The notes beneath the pieces were generated by a model. The model ran no database searches. It was not told the DNA's origin and saw only the letters and a list, made by a program, of their open reading frames with translations. A stretch of 64,000 nt of DNA from Hymenobacter mellowenesis (lineage in GTDB: Bacteria > Bacteroidota > Bacteroidia > Cytophagales > Hymenobacteraceae): contig NZ_JAUQSX010000005.1 in assembly GCF_030581005.1 (NCBI RefSeq), forward strand, positions 62,001 to 126,000, written 5' to 3'. The position numbers and the translations under genes are program-made. Below, one piece after another: positions 43,810 through 51,941 of this stretch. How positions within the stretch are numbered: the stretch's first letter is position 1; the number at the start of each line of letters is the position of its first letter.

Positions 43810-44203
43810 GCTCATTCATACGGCCCCTCCCTCGGGCCTGGGGCACTGGCTGGCCCGCAGCCTGGCCTGGACGGTGGCCTGCATGCTGCCTTGCGCCGGC
43901 CTGTGGCATTGGGTGATGGTGGTGCAGGATGCGGGCTGCCGCAGCTGCGGCACCACGGCGCTGCTCACGCCGCTCACCGTCGTCGTGGTGCTGGGCTCGC
44001 GCCTGTTTTACACGAAGGCCATTGTCGGTTTTGGCTCCTTTTTCCGGCAGGAAGGCTGCCGCGACTGGGCTAAAAATGTGGCCTTGGGCTGGTCCATCAA
44101 GCTGCGGCTGCTGCTGGCCGCATGGTGGGTGCTGAATGCGATGCTGGCTTTGATTACGGTATTCAGCTGGTTTGACGATGGTAAGAATATGTGGGTTGAA
44201 TAA
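43802..44203 (+). CDS. Small membrane protein coupled to DUF4173 copy 2
   Basis: 133 residues with three to four helices (WLARSLAWTVACMLPCAGLWHWVMVV, ALLTPLTVVVVLGSRLFYT, LRLLLAAWWVLNAMLALITVF). Starts inside the DUF4173 gene (8-base overlap), so coupled translation is likely. The N-terminal helix matches that of the protein at 40779. No family recognised. Confidence 0.75.
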   Translation: MNKLIHTAPPSGLGHWLARSLAWTVACMLPCAGLWHWVMVVQDAGCRSCGTTALLTPLTVVVVLGSRLFYTKAIVGFGSFFRQEGCRDWAKNVALGWSIKLRLLLAAWWVLNAMLALITVFSWFDDGKNMWVE

Positions 44204-44243
44204 CCCCGATGGTCAGTTTTTAACCTGGTAATTTCTCCAAACG

Positions 44244-44459
44244 ATGTTTCCCCAATTCGCCCTCACTTTCCTCGGTATTCTATTCTGCATCGGCGATGTG
44301 GCCGCCCTCGGCGTGCTGCTCACCTGGCAGGAGCGGGGCGCCACGCCCGACGTGCGCTGGCAGCGCCTGCTGCGCGGCGTGCTGCCCGCCACGGTGGTGC
44401 TGCTGGGCCTGCTGCTGCTGGCTTTCACGCAGCTCATGCTGCTGTGGTCGAACCGCTAA
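44244..44459 (+). CDS. Small two-helix membrane protein
   Basis: 71 residues: helix (FALTFLGILFCIGDVAALGVLLTW), a polar loop with RGATPDVRWQRLLRG, helix (VLPATVVLLGLLLLAFTQLMLLW). It sits 40 bases after the previous small membrane gene and 61 before the Coq4-like gene, on the same strand, so is probably co-transcribed. Function unknown. Confidence 0.65.
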   Translation: MFPQFALTFLGILFCIGDVAALGVLLTWQERGATPDVRWQRLLRGVLPATVVLLGLLLLAFTQLMLLWSNR

Positions 44460-44520
44460 GGACCGACCTGCCAACTTCTTTTCCTCTCCCTTTTTTCCAT
44501 CCTCCTTTTCCCCAATTCTG

Positions 44521-45048
44521 ATGAACCCCACTCCCCAAACTGGCCTGAACGCCTACCAGGTATTGGCCCGCAAAATCATCGTACACGCCCGTACCTCGTT
44601 TCTGATTCCGATTTTCTGGCGGCTCTACGGCACGGAAAAAGGCCGCCCCCAGCTCCCGGATTTGCAAAGCCTGCCCGCCGGCACGCTGGGCCGCGGCGTG
44701 GCCGATATTCTGGCCAAACACGACCTGGAACTCATTCCGCACTACGAAAACCACGACCTCAAACACGTTCTGCTGGGCTACGACATGACGCCCGAAGACG
44801 AACTCAAACTCAAGGCCTTCATGCTGGGCAACGGCGACTGGTCCATCACCTGCGTGGGGTTCCTGCTGTTCGCCGTGCTCACGCCCGAGGTGTGGCCCGA
44901 GCTGCGCCGCCACTACCAGCGGGGCCGCCGCACCCAACCCATCGTACGCTGGTCGCTCACCGAATACGCCGCCCAGCCCACCGCCGCCCTGCGCACCCAA
45001 ATTGGCCTGCCGGCCCTGGAGCCGGCCATTGATTATGCAGCCGCTTAA
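44521..45048 (+). CDS. Coq4-like protein
   Basis: 175 residues, helical. The motif HYENHDLKHVLLGYDM resembles the HDxxH-type metal-binding motif of the Coq4 family, and DELKLKAFMLGNG follows it as in Bacteroidota homologues. Coq4 acts in ubiquinone biosynthesis in eukaryotes and proteobacteria; Bacteroidota make menaquinone, so the role here is open. ATG 44521 fits the family start. The end overlaps the next gene by 14 bases. Confidence 0.78.
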   Translation: MNPTPQTGLNAYQVLARKIIVHARTSFLIPIFWRLYGTEKGRPQLPDLQSLPAGTLGRGVADILAKHDLELIPHYENHDLKHVLLGYDMTPEDELKLKAFMLGNGDWSITCVGFLLFAVLTPEVWPELRRHYQRGRRTQPIVRWSLTEYAAQPTAALRTQIGLPALEPAIDYAAA

Positions 45049-45388
45049 GCATTTTCTGCCCCACTGGCCGGAGGTGCCGCCCCGCCTGTGGCTCACGGGC
45101 GCGGGCATCGCGCTGGCCGGCCTCAGCCTGCGCTTCGAGCAGGAAATCTGGCGAAACTCTCCGCATGCCCAGTTCTGGACCTGGGTAGCTTTGACGCTCC
45201 TGTTGTTGGCGGGCGGGTTGCAAACAATTGGCGTGCTGCTGCGCTGGCCCATCAGCTACAGCGGGCCGCGCTGGCTGCGGTTGGCGCTGGGCTGCATTTC
45301 GCTGGCGCTGGGGCTGGGCGTGGCGCTGGTTACGCTGCTACTGTCGTTCCTCAGCGGCCTACGGGTGGCGTTTCTGAGCCACGGCTGA
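45035..45388 (+). CDS. Small membrane protein coupled to the Coq4-like gene
   Basis: 117 residues with three helices (LWLTGAGIALAGLSL, FWTWVALTLLLLAGGLQTIGVLL, LGCISLALGLGVALVTLLLSFLSGL). ATG 45035 lies 14 bases inside the Coq4-like gene. No family recognised. Confidence 0.68.
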   Translation: MQPLKHFLPHWPEVPPRLWLTGAGIALAGLSLRFEQEIWRNSPHAQFWTWVALTLLLLAGGLQTIGVLLRWPISYSGPRWLRLALGCISLALGLGVALVTLLLSFLSGLRVAFLSHG

Positions 45389-45667
45389 AGCTAGATTGGA
45401 GGAACGGCTTGCATAGCGGGCATTGAGTAAAATGGTGAATAGGAGCTTTGCTATGAAAAAATTGATTCTTAGCAAGAAGATGGTTGGCTGAATGTTTGTG
45501 ATTTTTGCAGCCAATGTTCCCATTGCCAGTACTTCAGCGGTGAAATTGGCAAAATATTGCCTGAGCCAGAATAGTAACGAATCCAAGTTTCTTGTTTAGC
45601 TTGGCGGCCCGTTGGGCTTTCCAAGTCTGAGAAAGGCCCGTGACGGCTTCACACTTGCTTTCGCTTC

Positions 45668-46060
45668 ATGGCCCGTACGCTGCTTTTGGTCGTGCTTTCC
45701 ATTGCTCTTCTGCTGGAAGTGGCGCTGACGAGTGGCGCGTTCTTCGCGCCGGTTTTCACCCTCACGCAGTTTGGCGTGAAATACAGCCCCGAAACCACTT
45801 TTCTGACCTACATCGTGGGCTGGCTGCTGGGCTTTGTGTCGTTGGTGGCGCTGGTGGCGCTGGTGCAGGTGTGGCAGCGGCAGCGGGGCTATGCTACGTG
45901 GTGCTACTTGCTGGGACTGTGGTGGATTGGCATTGGCATCGGGATTTATTATGCCTTCGGCAAGCCCGACAACCTGCTCTTGGATTCCGTGAAAGGCCTG
46001 CTCATCGTGCTGCTCACTTGGCGCTGCCAGACCACTCGCGTCATGATGCGGCGCTACTAA
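45668..46060 (+). CDS. Small membrane protein
   Basis: 130 residues with four helices, beginning MARTLLLVVLSIALLLEVAL; later segments are YIVGWLLGFVSLVALVALVQVW and WCYLLGLWWIGIGIGIYYAFG. No family recognised. The 279 bases before it have no clear gene; a weak 75-codon minus-strand frame there is not called. Confidence 0.68.
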   Translation: MARTLLLVVLSIALLLEVALTSGAFFAPVFTLTQFGVKYSPETTFLTYIVGWLLGFVSLVALVALVQVWQRQRGYATWCYLLGLWWIGIGIGIYYAFGKPDNLLLDSVKGLLIVLLTWRCQTTRVMMRRY

Positions 46061-46110
46061 CGGCGTTTGCCTATATTGGCAGCGTATTGGCCTCCGTTTT
46101 TGCCCGCGCT

Positions 46111-46572
46111 ATGCCCACGTCGCACCACCTTCATCCGCTGCCGTCTGTTCCGAAACTCTCGCGCCTGGGCCGCGGCCTGGCTGCCGCACAGGTGCTGAAG
46201 GAAACGCTCAGCATCGTGTTTCTGGGCTTGCCGCTGGTGCAGGAGCAGCCGCTTGTGCTGCTTTCGGCGCTGCCGGGGCTGGCGCTGTACCTGTTGCACT
46301 GGCAGCTGGCGCTGGGCCGGGTGGGGCGGGTATTTGCCGGCGTGGTATGGGTGCTCACGCTGCTCGATGAGCTGTGGGGCTTGCTGCTGTTCAAGGAGTT
46401 GGAATCGCCTACGCGGGGGCAGGTGCGCATGCTGCACTGGAGTTACTTCCTGGGGCTGGGCTTCATTCTGGCGGCGCTGGCCGAGCTGGGCTGGCGCTGG
46501 CAGCGCAACAAGGCCCGCGCCCGGCGCAACGTGCATCACCAGGCCATCCTGACCGCTCGCCAGCGCCGCTAG
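46111..46572 (+). CDS. Small membrane protein
   Basis: 153 residues, four hydrophobic helices and a basic C-terminal tail (RWQRNKARARRNVHH). ATG 46111 is taken as start; the frame is open further upstream but that part overlaps the previous gene in another frame. No family recognised. It ends the run of small membrane genes and is followed by inverted repeat D. Confidence 0.65.
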   Translation: MPTSHHLHPLPSVPKLSRLGRGLAAAQVLKETLSIVFLGLPLVQEQPLVLLSALPGLALYLLHWQLALGRVGRVFAGVVWVLTLLDELWGLLLFKELESPTRGQVRMLHWSYFLGLGFILAALAELGWRWQRNKARARRNVHHQAILTARQRR

Positions 46573-46576
46573 AACC

Positions 46577-46667
46577 AGTACCGCGAAATTTCATCTCGTC
46601 GATGAGCGGAGCGAGTTCAACGTCAGCACTCGCCCCGCTCGTCGGCGAGATGAAATTTCGCGGTACT
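46577..46667. repeat. Inverted repeat family D
   Basis: Left arm AGTACCGCGAAATTTCATCT then CGTCGATGAGCGGAGCGAGT; right arm ACTCGCCCCGCTCGTCGGCG then AGATGAAATTTCGCGGTACT. Stem about 40 bp with few mismatches. It lies between the membrane-protein run and the penicillin-binding protein gene. Confidence 0.9.
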
Positions 46668-46758
46668 CGGGCCATTTGCCTTGCTGGGGCACCGGACTGG
46701 TATATTTGTCGTTCTTCGCGGCGGGGTTTCTACTCCGCTTCCCACTCTGTTGCCGCGC

Positions 46759-49155
46759 ATGGCCGATTCCCAACCGACAAGCTCTTCTGCCTCCCCGGGC
46801 TCCAAACCGAAACTGCCGGCGCGCCGCCGCTGGCCCCTGCGGCTGGCCAGTTGGGCCTGGGTGGGGTTCGGGCTCGTCGTCATCCTGTTTCTGGTGTACC
46901 CGTTTCTGGTGAGCACCAATTTCATGTTCCTCTTCGGGAAGTCGCCCAGCCTGGCCGATTTGGAGAACCCCAAGGTGGAGCAGGCGTCGGAAATCTATAC
47001 TTCCGATGGCGTGCTCATCGGCAAGTACTTCCGCGAAAACCGCTCGCCGGTGGCGCTTGGCCAGATGTCCCCGCTGCTCATCAAGGCCCTCATTGCCACC
47101 GAGGACGTGCGCTTCTACGAGCATTCGGGCATCGACCTGCAGGCCGTGCTCGGCGGCGCTTTCTCCTCCCTGCGTGGCGAGAAGCGCGGCGGCTCCACCA
47201 TCACTCAGCAGCTGGCCAAAAACCTGTATAAAATCCGCCGGCAGCAGAGCCGGGGCGCTCTGGGCTACATCCCGGTGGTGAGCACCATCGTGGCCAAAAC
47301 CAAGGAGTGGCTCACCGCCGTGGACCTGGAGCAGCGCTACACCAAGGAGGAAATCCTGCGGATGTACCTCAATACCGTGGAGTACGGCTCCAGCGCCTTC
47401 GGCATCAAGGTGGCGGCCAAAACCTTCTTCCACACCTCGCCCGACAGCCTCAAACCCGAGGAAGCGGCCATGCTGGTGGGCGTGCTCAACAACCCCACGG
47501 CCTACAACCCCAAGTTCCACCCGGCCGCCGCCCTGCGCCGCCGCAACGTGGTGCTCGACCGCATGGGCCAGGCCGGCGTGCTGCCCGCCGCTCAGATTCA
47601 GGCCCTCAAGGCCACGCCCATCGTGCTCAACTACCACGTCGAGCCCCACATCGACGGCCCCGATACCTACTTCCGCAGCGCCATCAGCCAGTTTGTCGAC
47701 GCCTGGTGCGACAGCACCGGCCACGACATGTACCGCGACGGCATGAAAATCTACCTCAGCATCGACTCGCGCATGCAGGCCCACGCCGAGGACGCCCTGC
47801 ACGAGCGCATGAAGGCCCTGCAGCGGCAGTTCGACAACTTCTGGCGCAACCGCGGCTCGAACCCCTGGGTGGACGAGAAAGGCCAGGAAATCCCCGACTT
47901 CATCCTCACCCAGATGAAGCGCACCGAGAGCTACAAGAGCCTCGCCAACCGCTATAAAAACCAGCCCCAGCGCCTCGATTCGGCCCTGAACGCCAAGCGG
48001 CCGATGAAAGTCTTCACCTGGAAGCACGACGACAACGACACCACGTTGGTGATGTCGCCGCTCGATTCGCTGGCCTATTACAAGCACTTCCTGCAATCGG
48101 GCATGATGTGCATGGACCCCTACACCGGCCAGATTAAGGCCTGGGTGGGCGGGCTCGATTTCCGCTTTTTCCAGTACGACCACGTGAAGCAGGGCAAGCG
48201 TCAGGCCGGCTCCACGTTCAAGCCCTTCGTCTACCTCACGGCCCTCGACAACGGCTACTCGCCCTGCGACCGCATTCGCGACCAGCGCGTCACCATCAAC
48301 TACGTCGAAAACGGCCAGCCCATGGAGTGGAAGCCCGACAACGTGACCCGCGAATACACCGGCATCAACATGACGCTGCGCCACGCCATGGCCCGCTCCG
48401 TGAATTCGGTGACGGCCCAGCTGACCGAGAAAGTGGGCTGGGAAAACGTGGCCAAATACGCCCACAAAGTCGGCATCACCTCGCCGCTGCTGCCGGTGCC
48501 CAGCATCGGCCTGGGCTCGGCCGGCGACGTGAGCGTGTACGAAATGGTGGACGCCTATAGCACCTTCCTCAACAACGGTTTCCGCTCCGACCCGCGCCTC
48601 GTCACCCGCATCGAGGACCGCAACGGCAACGTCATCCAGCAGTTCGACCCCGTGCAGCACCGCGCCATCCCGGCCGAAACCGCCTGGCTGATGACCTACA
48701 TGCTGCGCGGCGGCATGGAAGAGCCCGGCGGCACCTCCCAGGCCCTCTGGGACTACGAGCTGTGGAAAAACGACAACCAAATCGGCGGCAAAACCGGCAC
48801 CACCTCCAACTACTCCGACGGCTGGTACATGGGCATGACCAAGGACCTGATGACCGGCGTGTGGGTGGGCGGCGAAGACCGCAGCATCCACTTCACGGGC
48901 TCGCAGCAGGGCGAGGGCGGCCGCACGGCCCTGCCCATTTTCGGCAAGTTCATGGAGAAAATCTACCAGGACAAGGACCTCGGCTACATGCCCGGCCACT
49001 TCCCCAAGCCCACCGTCAAAATCAACAAGAAGTACACCTGCGTGTCCGAGTCGGAGCCGCGCCGCCGCGCCGTGGCCGTCGATACCATCGCCGCCGACAA
49101 CCTGCTGGAGCAGATGAACAATGGGGGAGGGGTGCCGGACAGTTTGCGGCGCTAA
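46759..49155 (+). CDS. mrcA: Class A penicillin-binding protein (PBP1a-like)
   Basis: 798 residues; a bifunctional peptidoglycan glycosyltransferase and transpeptidase. One N-terminal membrane helix (ASWAWVGFGLVVILFLVYPFL), then GT51 with EDVRFYEHSGID (catalytic Glu about 115) and GGSTITQQLAKNL, then the transpeptidase with active-site STFK (about 484), SVN (about 547) and KTGT (about 678). ATG 46759 is chosen since upstream codons lie close to repeat D and are not conserved. The last 92 bases are duplicated at 49891-49982. The stop overlaps the convergent DUF2625 gene by 4 bases. Confidence 0.95.
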   Translation: MADSQPTSSSASPGSKPKLPARRRWPLRLASWAWVGFGLVVILFLVYPFLVSTNFMFLFGKSPSLADLENPKVEQASEIYTSDGVLIGKYFRENRSPVALGQMSPLLIKALIATEDVRFYEHSGIDLQAVLGGAFSSLRGEKRGGSTITQQLAKNLYKIRRQQSRGALGYIPVVSTIVAKTKEWLTAVDLEQRYTKEEILRMYLNTVEYGSSAFGIKVAAKTFFHTSPDSLKPEEAAMLVGVLNNPTAYNPKFHPAAALRRRNVVLDRMGQAGVLPAAQIQALKATPIVLNYHVEPHIDGPDTYFRSAISQFVDAWCDSTGHDMYRDGMKIYLSIDSRMQAHAEDALHERMKALQRQFDNFWRNRGSNPWVDEKGQEIPDFILTQMKRTESYKSLANRYKNQPQRLDSALNAKRPMKVFTWKHDDNDTTLVMSPLDSLAYYKHFLQSGMMCMDPYTGQIKAWVGGLDFRFFQYDHVKQGKRQAGSTFKPFVYLTALDNGYSPCDRIRDQRVTINYVENGQPMEWKPDNVTREYTGINMTLRHAMARSVNSVTAQLTEKVGWENVAKYAHKVGITSPLLPVPSIGLGSAGDVSVYEMVDAYSTFLNNGFRSDPRLVTRIEDRNGNVIQQFDPVQHRAIPAETAWLMTYMLRGGMEEPGGTSQALWDYELWKNDNQIGGKTGTTSNYSDGWYMGMTKDLMTGVWVGGEDRSIHFTGSQQGEGGRTALPIFGKFMEKIYQDKDLGYMPGHFPKPTVKINKKYTCVSESEPRRRAVAVDTIAADNLLEQMNNGGGVPDSLRR

Positions 49156-49874
49156 TGAATCCCGAGTTGCTGGCGCATGTCATTGCTGAACATCCAAAGC
49201 TCTTGGATGGGCACTGGCTTCCGCAGAACCTTACTTAGGTTCTTGCCTTCTGTAGTGAATAAAAAAGGGTAACAACTGATGCCTTGATTGCCATTGAGGC
49301 TGGCTACTTCCTGCTGCCAGCCTTTCCAACGCATCTTGTCGTAAAACTGGTCCAGATTGCCGGAAAAGCAGAAAACTAAAAAATCAGAATAGCCCTTGTT
49401 TAGCGGCTCCCACTCCAGGTTTTCGGGTGCCAGGTAATAAATTTTGCCGAGCGTCGCTTGTCCAAAAGCGCCGCCGTTGAGCGCGAAAAAACCTCCCAAC
49501 GCATCATCGGCAATCAGCAGAAGCCCTTGCTGCTTGTCCTTGTTCCAACCCATGAGGTCACGGTTGAGGCCCGGCGACCCAGAACCTAGAATGCGGAGCC
49601 AGCCATTATCTATGAGGATGCCACCCGTTTCGTGAACCACTGCACCCATTGGCGAACGGGTAGTCACCTGCGCCAGCAATAAAGCGCTGTCGGCGCGGGC
49701 CGCAGTCTTGGGCAGTACCTGCACCTTGTTCTTCGCGGCTGCAATCCAACCCTGCACCAACGGCCAGCCCGGGTCTTGGGTGTTAATAAGCTCAGTCAGT
49801 GGGCGGGTTTGCATCGATTGGGCAAACAGAAAATCTGCTTGAAGCAAGAGCAGGAGAAGCAAGGCAACACGCAT
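49152..49874 (-). CDS. DUF2625 family secreted protein
   Basis: 240 residues with signal peptide MRVALLLLLLLQADFLFAQ from ATG 49874 (a TTG two codons upstream is the alternative). The DUF2625 pattern is visible: LINTQDPGWPLVQGWIAAAKN, GAVVHETGGILIDNGWLRILGSG, and DDALGGFFALNGGAFG with DFLVFCFSGNLDQFYD. Function unknown. It sits exactly between the penicillin-binding protein stop and a second copy of that gene's last 92 bases, which suggests insertion of this segment. Confidence 0.85.
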   Translation of the reverse strand: MRVALLLLLLLQADFLFAQSMQTRPLTELINTQDPGWPLVQGWIAAAKNKVQVLPKTAARADSALLLAQVTTRSPMGAVVHETGGILIDNGWLRILGSGSPGLNRDLMGWNKDKQQGLLLIADDALGGFFALNGGAFGQATLGKIYYLAPENLEWEPLNKGYSDFLVFCFSGNLDQFYDKMRWKGWQQEVASLNGNQGISCYPFLFTTEGKNLSKVLRKPVPIQELWMFSNDMRQQLGIH

Positions 49875-49890
49875 AAACAAAACTACACTA

Positions 49891-49982
49891 GCCGCGCCGT
49901 GGCCGTCGATGCCATTGCCGCCGACAACCTGCTGGAGCAGATGAACAAAGGGGGCGGCGTACCGGATAGTTTGCGGCGCTAA
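49891..49982 (+). pseudogene. Displaced duplicate of the penicillin-binding protein 3' end
   Basis: Aligns without gaps to 49064-49155 at 85 of 92 positions, through the TAA stop. It would encode RAVAVDAIAADNLLEQMNKG and the end GGVPDSLRR, against DTI and MNNG in the intact gene. No start or body remains. It overlaps the stop of the 49979-50938 gene exactly as the intact tail overlaps the stop of the DUF2625 gene. Confidence 0.88.
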
Positions 49983-50938
49983 CGAGAAGTATACACGTAG
50001 TCGTGCACCAAGCGGCTACTATCCCGGCAGGTGAAGAGAACAGTCTGGGCTATTCTCCCGTCAGGACGGTAACGTATTCGTTTCTTGGTTTCCAGAGTAC
50101 ACCGGCCCACGTAGTCCGTTTCCTCAATAAGACGGCCTTTCAAATCCAGCTTCTTGACATTGCGATAAACCGAAAGCGGATATTGCCCGGGAAAGGCAGC
50201 ATAGGTGCCATTCACATAAACCGAATTGTTGCGGTAGCTGTAATTATTGGTCGCACTAACTTTCTCATCTCTGTAGGAAACCTGCTTGCTTAGCCGGCCG
50301 CGGTCATCGTAGAAATAGCACGTGCGGGAGATAGATGCTGCGATATCGCTGCTTGATGATTGTTCGCGCAACTTTCCGGATTTGTAATAGCTCCACCGGC
50401 GTTTATCTAGTACTGTTGAACCCTGCATACTAGTGTATTCAACCCGTTTGCCTTCTGCATTGTACCGATTAACACTAGTGACTCCTTCCTGCCAAACCCG
50501 GTTCTTTTCATAGTCCTCAGGTAGGATGATGCATCCGCCGGGTCTGGTCAAACCCTTGTCAACGCTGGGCTTGAGTTTCTTCTGGTATTGAAAAGACCTG
50601 CTTTTGATTAACTGGCCTTTATCGTTATATAAAGAGTAGCTTTTGAGACTATCGCCTCGCATAGCACCAATAGTTTTGACCAAGCAGGTATCGCGGTAAA
50701 TAAATCGTGTCGTGGAGCCTCCAAAATACCCATAGCCATTTTCCTCATATTTCTGGTGGTACTGCTCGAAAAGCAATTGATTTTGTGCATTGAATACCCG
50801 TGTCACTGCCAGCGTCCTTTGGAGTGAATCGGTGCCCTCATACTGGAAAATCTTCAAGGTATAACCCCGCTGCTTAGGCCCATCGCTGCACAGCGACATC
50901 AACGGGAAAAGGAGCAGAACCCAATGGAGATGCTTCAT
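49979..50938 (-). CDS. Secreted protein with YD-like repeats, unknown function
   Basis: 319 residues with a signal peptide (MKHLHWVLLLFPLMSLCSDG; a lipid Cys is possible but the lipobox is poor). The mature part has recurring short strands of the kind Y-x-x-x-G-K/R-L-x-x (YNDKGQLIKSRSF, YYKSGKLREQSS, YDDRGRLSKQVSY, YRPDGRIAQTVLF), resembling RHS/YD or toxR-antisense-type repeats. Codon use is noticeably AT-richer than the flanking core genes, which fits recent transfer. It overlaps the displaced penicillin-binding protein tail by its stop codon. Confidence 0.72.
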   Translation of the reverse strand: MKHLHWVLLLFPLMSLCSDGPKQRGYTLKIFQYEGTDSLQRTLAVTRVFNAQNQLLFEQYHQKYEENGYGYFGGSTTRFIYRDTCLVKTIGAMRGDSLKSYSLYNDKGQLIKSRSFQYQKKLKPSVDKGLTRPGGCIILPEDYEKNRVWQEGVTSVNRYNAEGKRVEYTSMQGSTVLDKRRWSYYKSGKLREQSSSSDIAASISRTCYFYDDRGRLSKQVSYRDEKVSATNNYSYRNNSVYVNGTYAAFPGQYPLSVYRNVKKLDLKGRLIEETDYVGRCTLETKKRIRYRPDGRIAQTVLFTCRDSSRLVHDYVYTSR

Positions 50939-50991
50939 AATGACGACAGATTACCGAGCTTGATAGTCAACGCACCGCATCTGCCGCCACC

Positions 50992-51201
50992 TCAGCTACC
51001 CAACGCTTCAATGGCCGCATACACCGTCCGCACGGTCATGCGGTCCAGTTCCTTGGCCGGCTCGCTGAGTTGGGCGTAGGGCACCATCAGCTCCTCGCCG
51101 GTTTCGCTCAGGCGGGTAGTCACGCCTTGGCTCTGTTTGGTTTTCATCCAGGCTTCGTGGACTTTTTCGGCTACAAGTTCGAGGTCGGGTAAGGTGGGCA
51201 T
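50992..51201 (-). CDS. RyR-domain small protein
   Basis: 69 residues that fit one RyR (ryanodine receptor) repeat: VAEKVHEAWMKTKQSQG, then LMVPYAQLSEPAKELDRMTVRTVYAAIE. In bacteria the domain occurs alone or fused to other modules, and its ligand is unknown. It lies beside a minisatellite and upstream of a toxin-antitoxin pair in an accessory stretch. Confidence 0.75.
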   Translation of the reverse strand: MPTLPDLELVAEKVHEAWMKTKQSQGVTTRLSETGEELMVPYAQLSEPAKELDRMTVRTVYAAIEALGS

Positions 51202-51247
51202 GAGGTTGAAAGGGGGGTGAAAATAAAAATGGAACGTATTTCCAATG

Positions 51248-51470
51248 CCATCGGATGCCCGGCCTGAGTCATCGGATGCGTTTCCGGGTGCATAGGAGAC
51301 ATCTCCGGGGCCATCGGACAGCTTCCGGATGCGTCGGATGCCTCTCCGTAGTCATCGGACGCCTTGCCGGATGCATCGGATTGCTTCCAGAGCCATCGGA
51401 TGCGTTTCCGGAATCATCGGCGGACTTGCAGAGCCATCGGACGCGGTTCCGGAGGCATTAGATTGCGGGG
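51248..51470. repeat. Minisatellite of about 21-bp imperfect units
   Basis: About ten units of the form CATCGGATGCGTTTCCGGAAT. Most units are 21 bases but at least two are 20, which breaks any reading frame. All six frames contain stops or shifts across the array, so it is not a simple coding repeat. It fills the gap between the RyR-domain and toxin genes. Confidence 0.85.
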
Positions 51471-51533
51471 CCGTTGAGTGGCTTGCGGAGGCGTTGACGG
51501 AATACCGGTGCCCGTCTGGCGCCAGCGCCGGAC

Positions 51534-51941
51534 CTATGCCAACAGCACGGCCAGCGTTGGCTCAATAACCGGAATATCGGCCGGCAAAAAATCCTTCACG
51601 TTGCGCGTCACAATGACTTCCACCAACGGATTGGAGCTCGCCAAATAATACTGAAGCCCATCCTCAAAATCCGCAAATGCCGAATCCAACGCCTGCTGAA
51701 TCACGGTGGCCGACACCTCCGTGATGGTGAGCAGCGGCAGCAATTGCCTCACCAGCGCCCGGCCATTGAGCTGCGGATGATGCCGCTCCAGAATATAGTG
51801 GCAGGTGCTAATGGAAAGTCCCGAAGCGAACAAGTGCATCTGCCGGGCGTGGGCCGCAGCAAACAACGCCACGGCCCCGAAGGGCTCGCGGCCCGACAGC
51901 AGGTCGATGAGAATATTGGTGTCGAGAAACAGGTGTTTCAT
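51534..51941 (-). CDS. PIN-domain toxin (VapC-like)
   Basis: 135 residues, a PIN ribonuclease: the conserved acidic residues are in FLDTNILIDLLSG (Asp7), FADFEDGLQYY and VTRNVKDF. VapC toxins cut tRNA or rRNA. It overlaps the upstream antitoxin gene by 4 bases (ATGA), the usual toxin-antitoxin coupling. The gene order is antitoxin first, toxin second. Confidence 0.88.
   Translation of the reverse strand: MKHLFLDTNILIDLLSGREPFGAVALFAAAHARQMHLFASGLSISTCHYILERHHPQLNGRALVRQLLPLLTITEVSATVIQQALDSAFADFEDGLQYYLASSNPLVEVIVTRNVKDFLPADIPVIEPTLAVLLA

Noticed and set aside
45359..45586. A 75-codon minus-strand frame in the gap after the 45035 gene
   Set aside because: It overlaps the end of a better-supported gene, has no family and no promoter or neighbour that supports it.
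46591..48999. An 802-codon open frame antisense to the penicillin-binding protein gene
   Set aside because: It is low-complexity (Val/Gly/His/Ala/Leu) and arises from the third-position GC bias of the real gene on the other strand, which has intact active-site motifs.
49152..49982. DUF2625 segment as an IS element or integron cassette
   Set aside because: The flanking repeats are coding 3' ends of the penicillin-binding protein in direct orientation; no transposase, integrase or attC-like site is seen.
51248..51470. Possible CRISPR array
   Set aside because: Units are contiguous 20-21 bp repeats with no unique spacers, and no cas gene is present.
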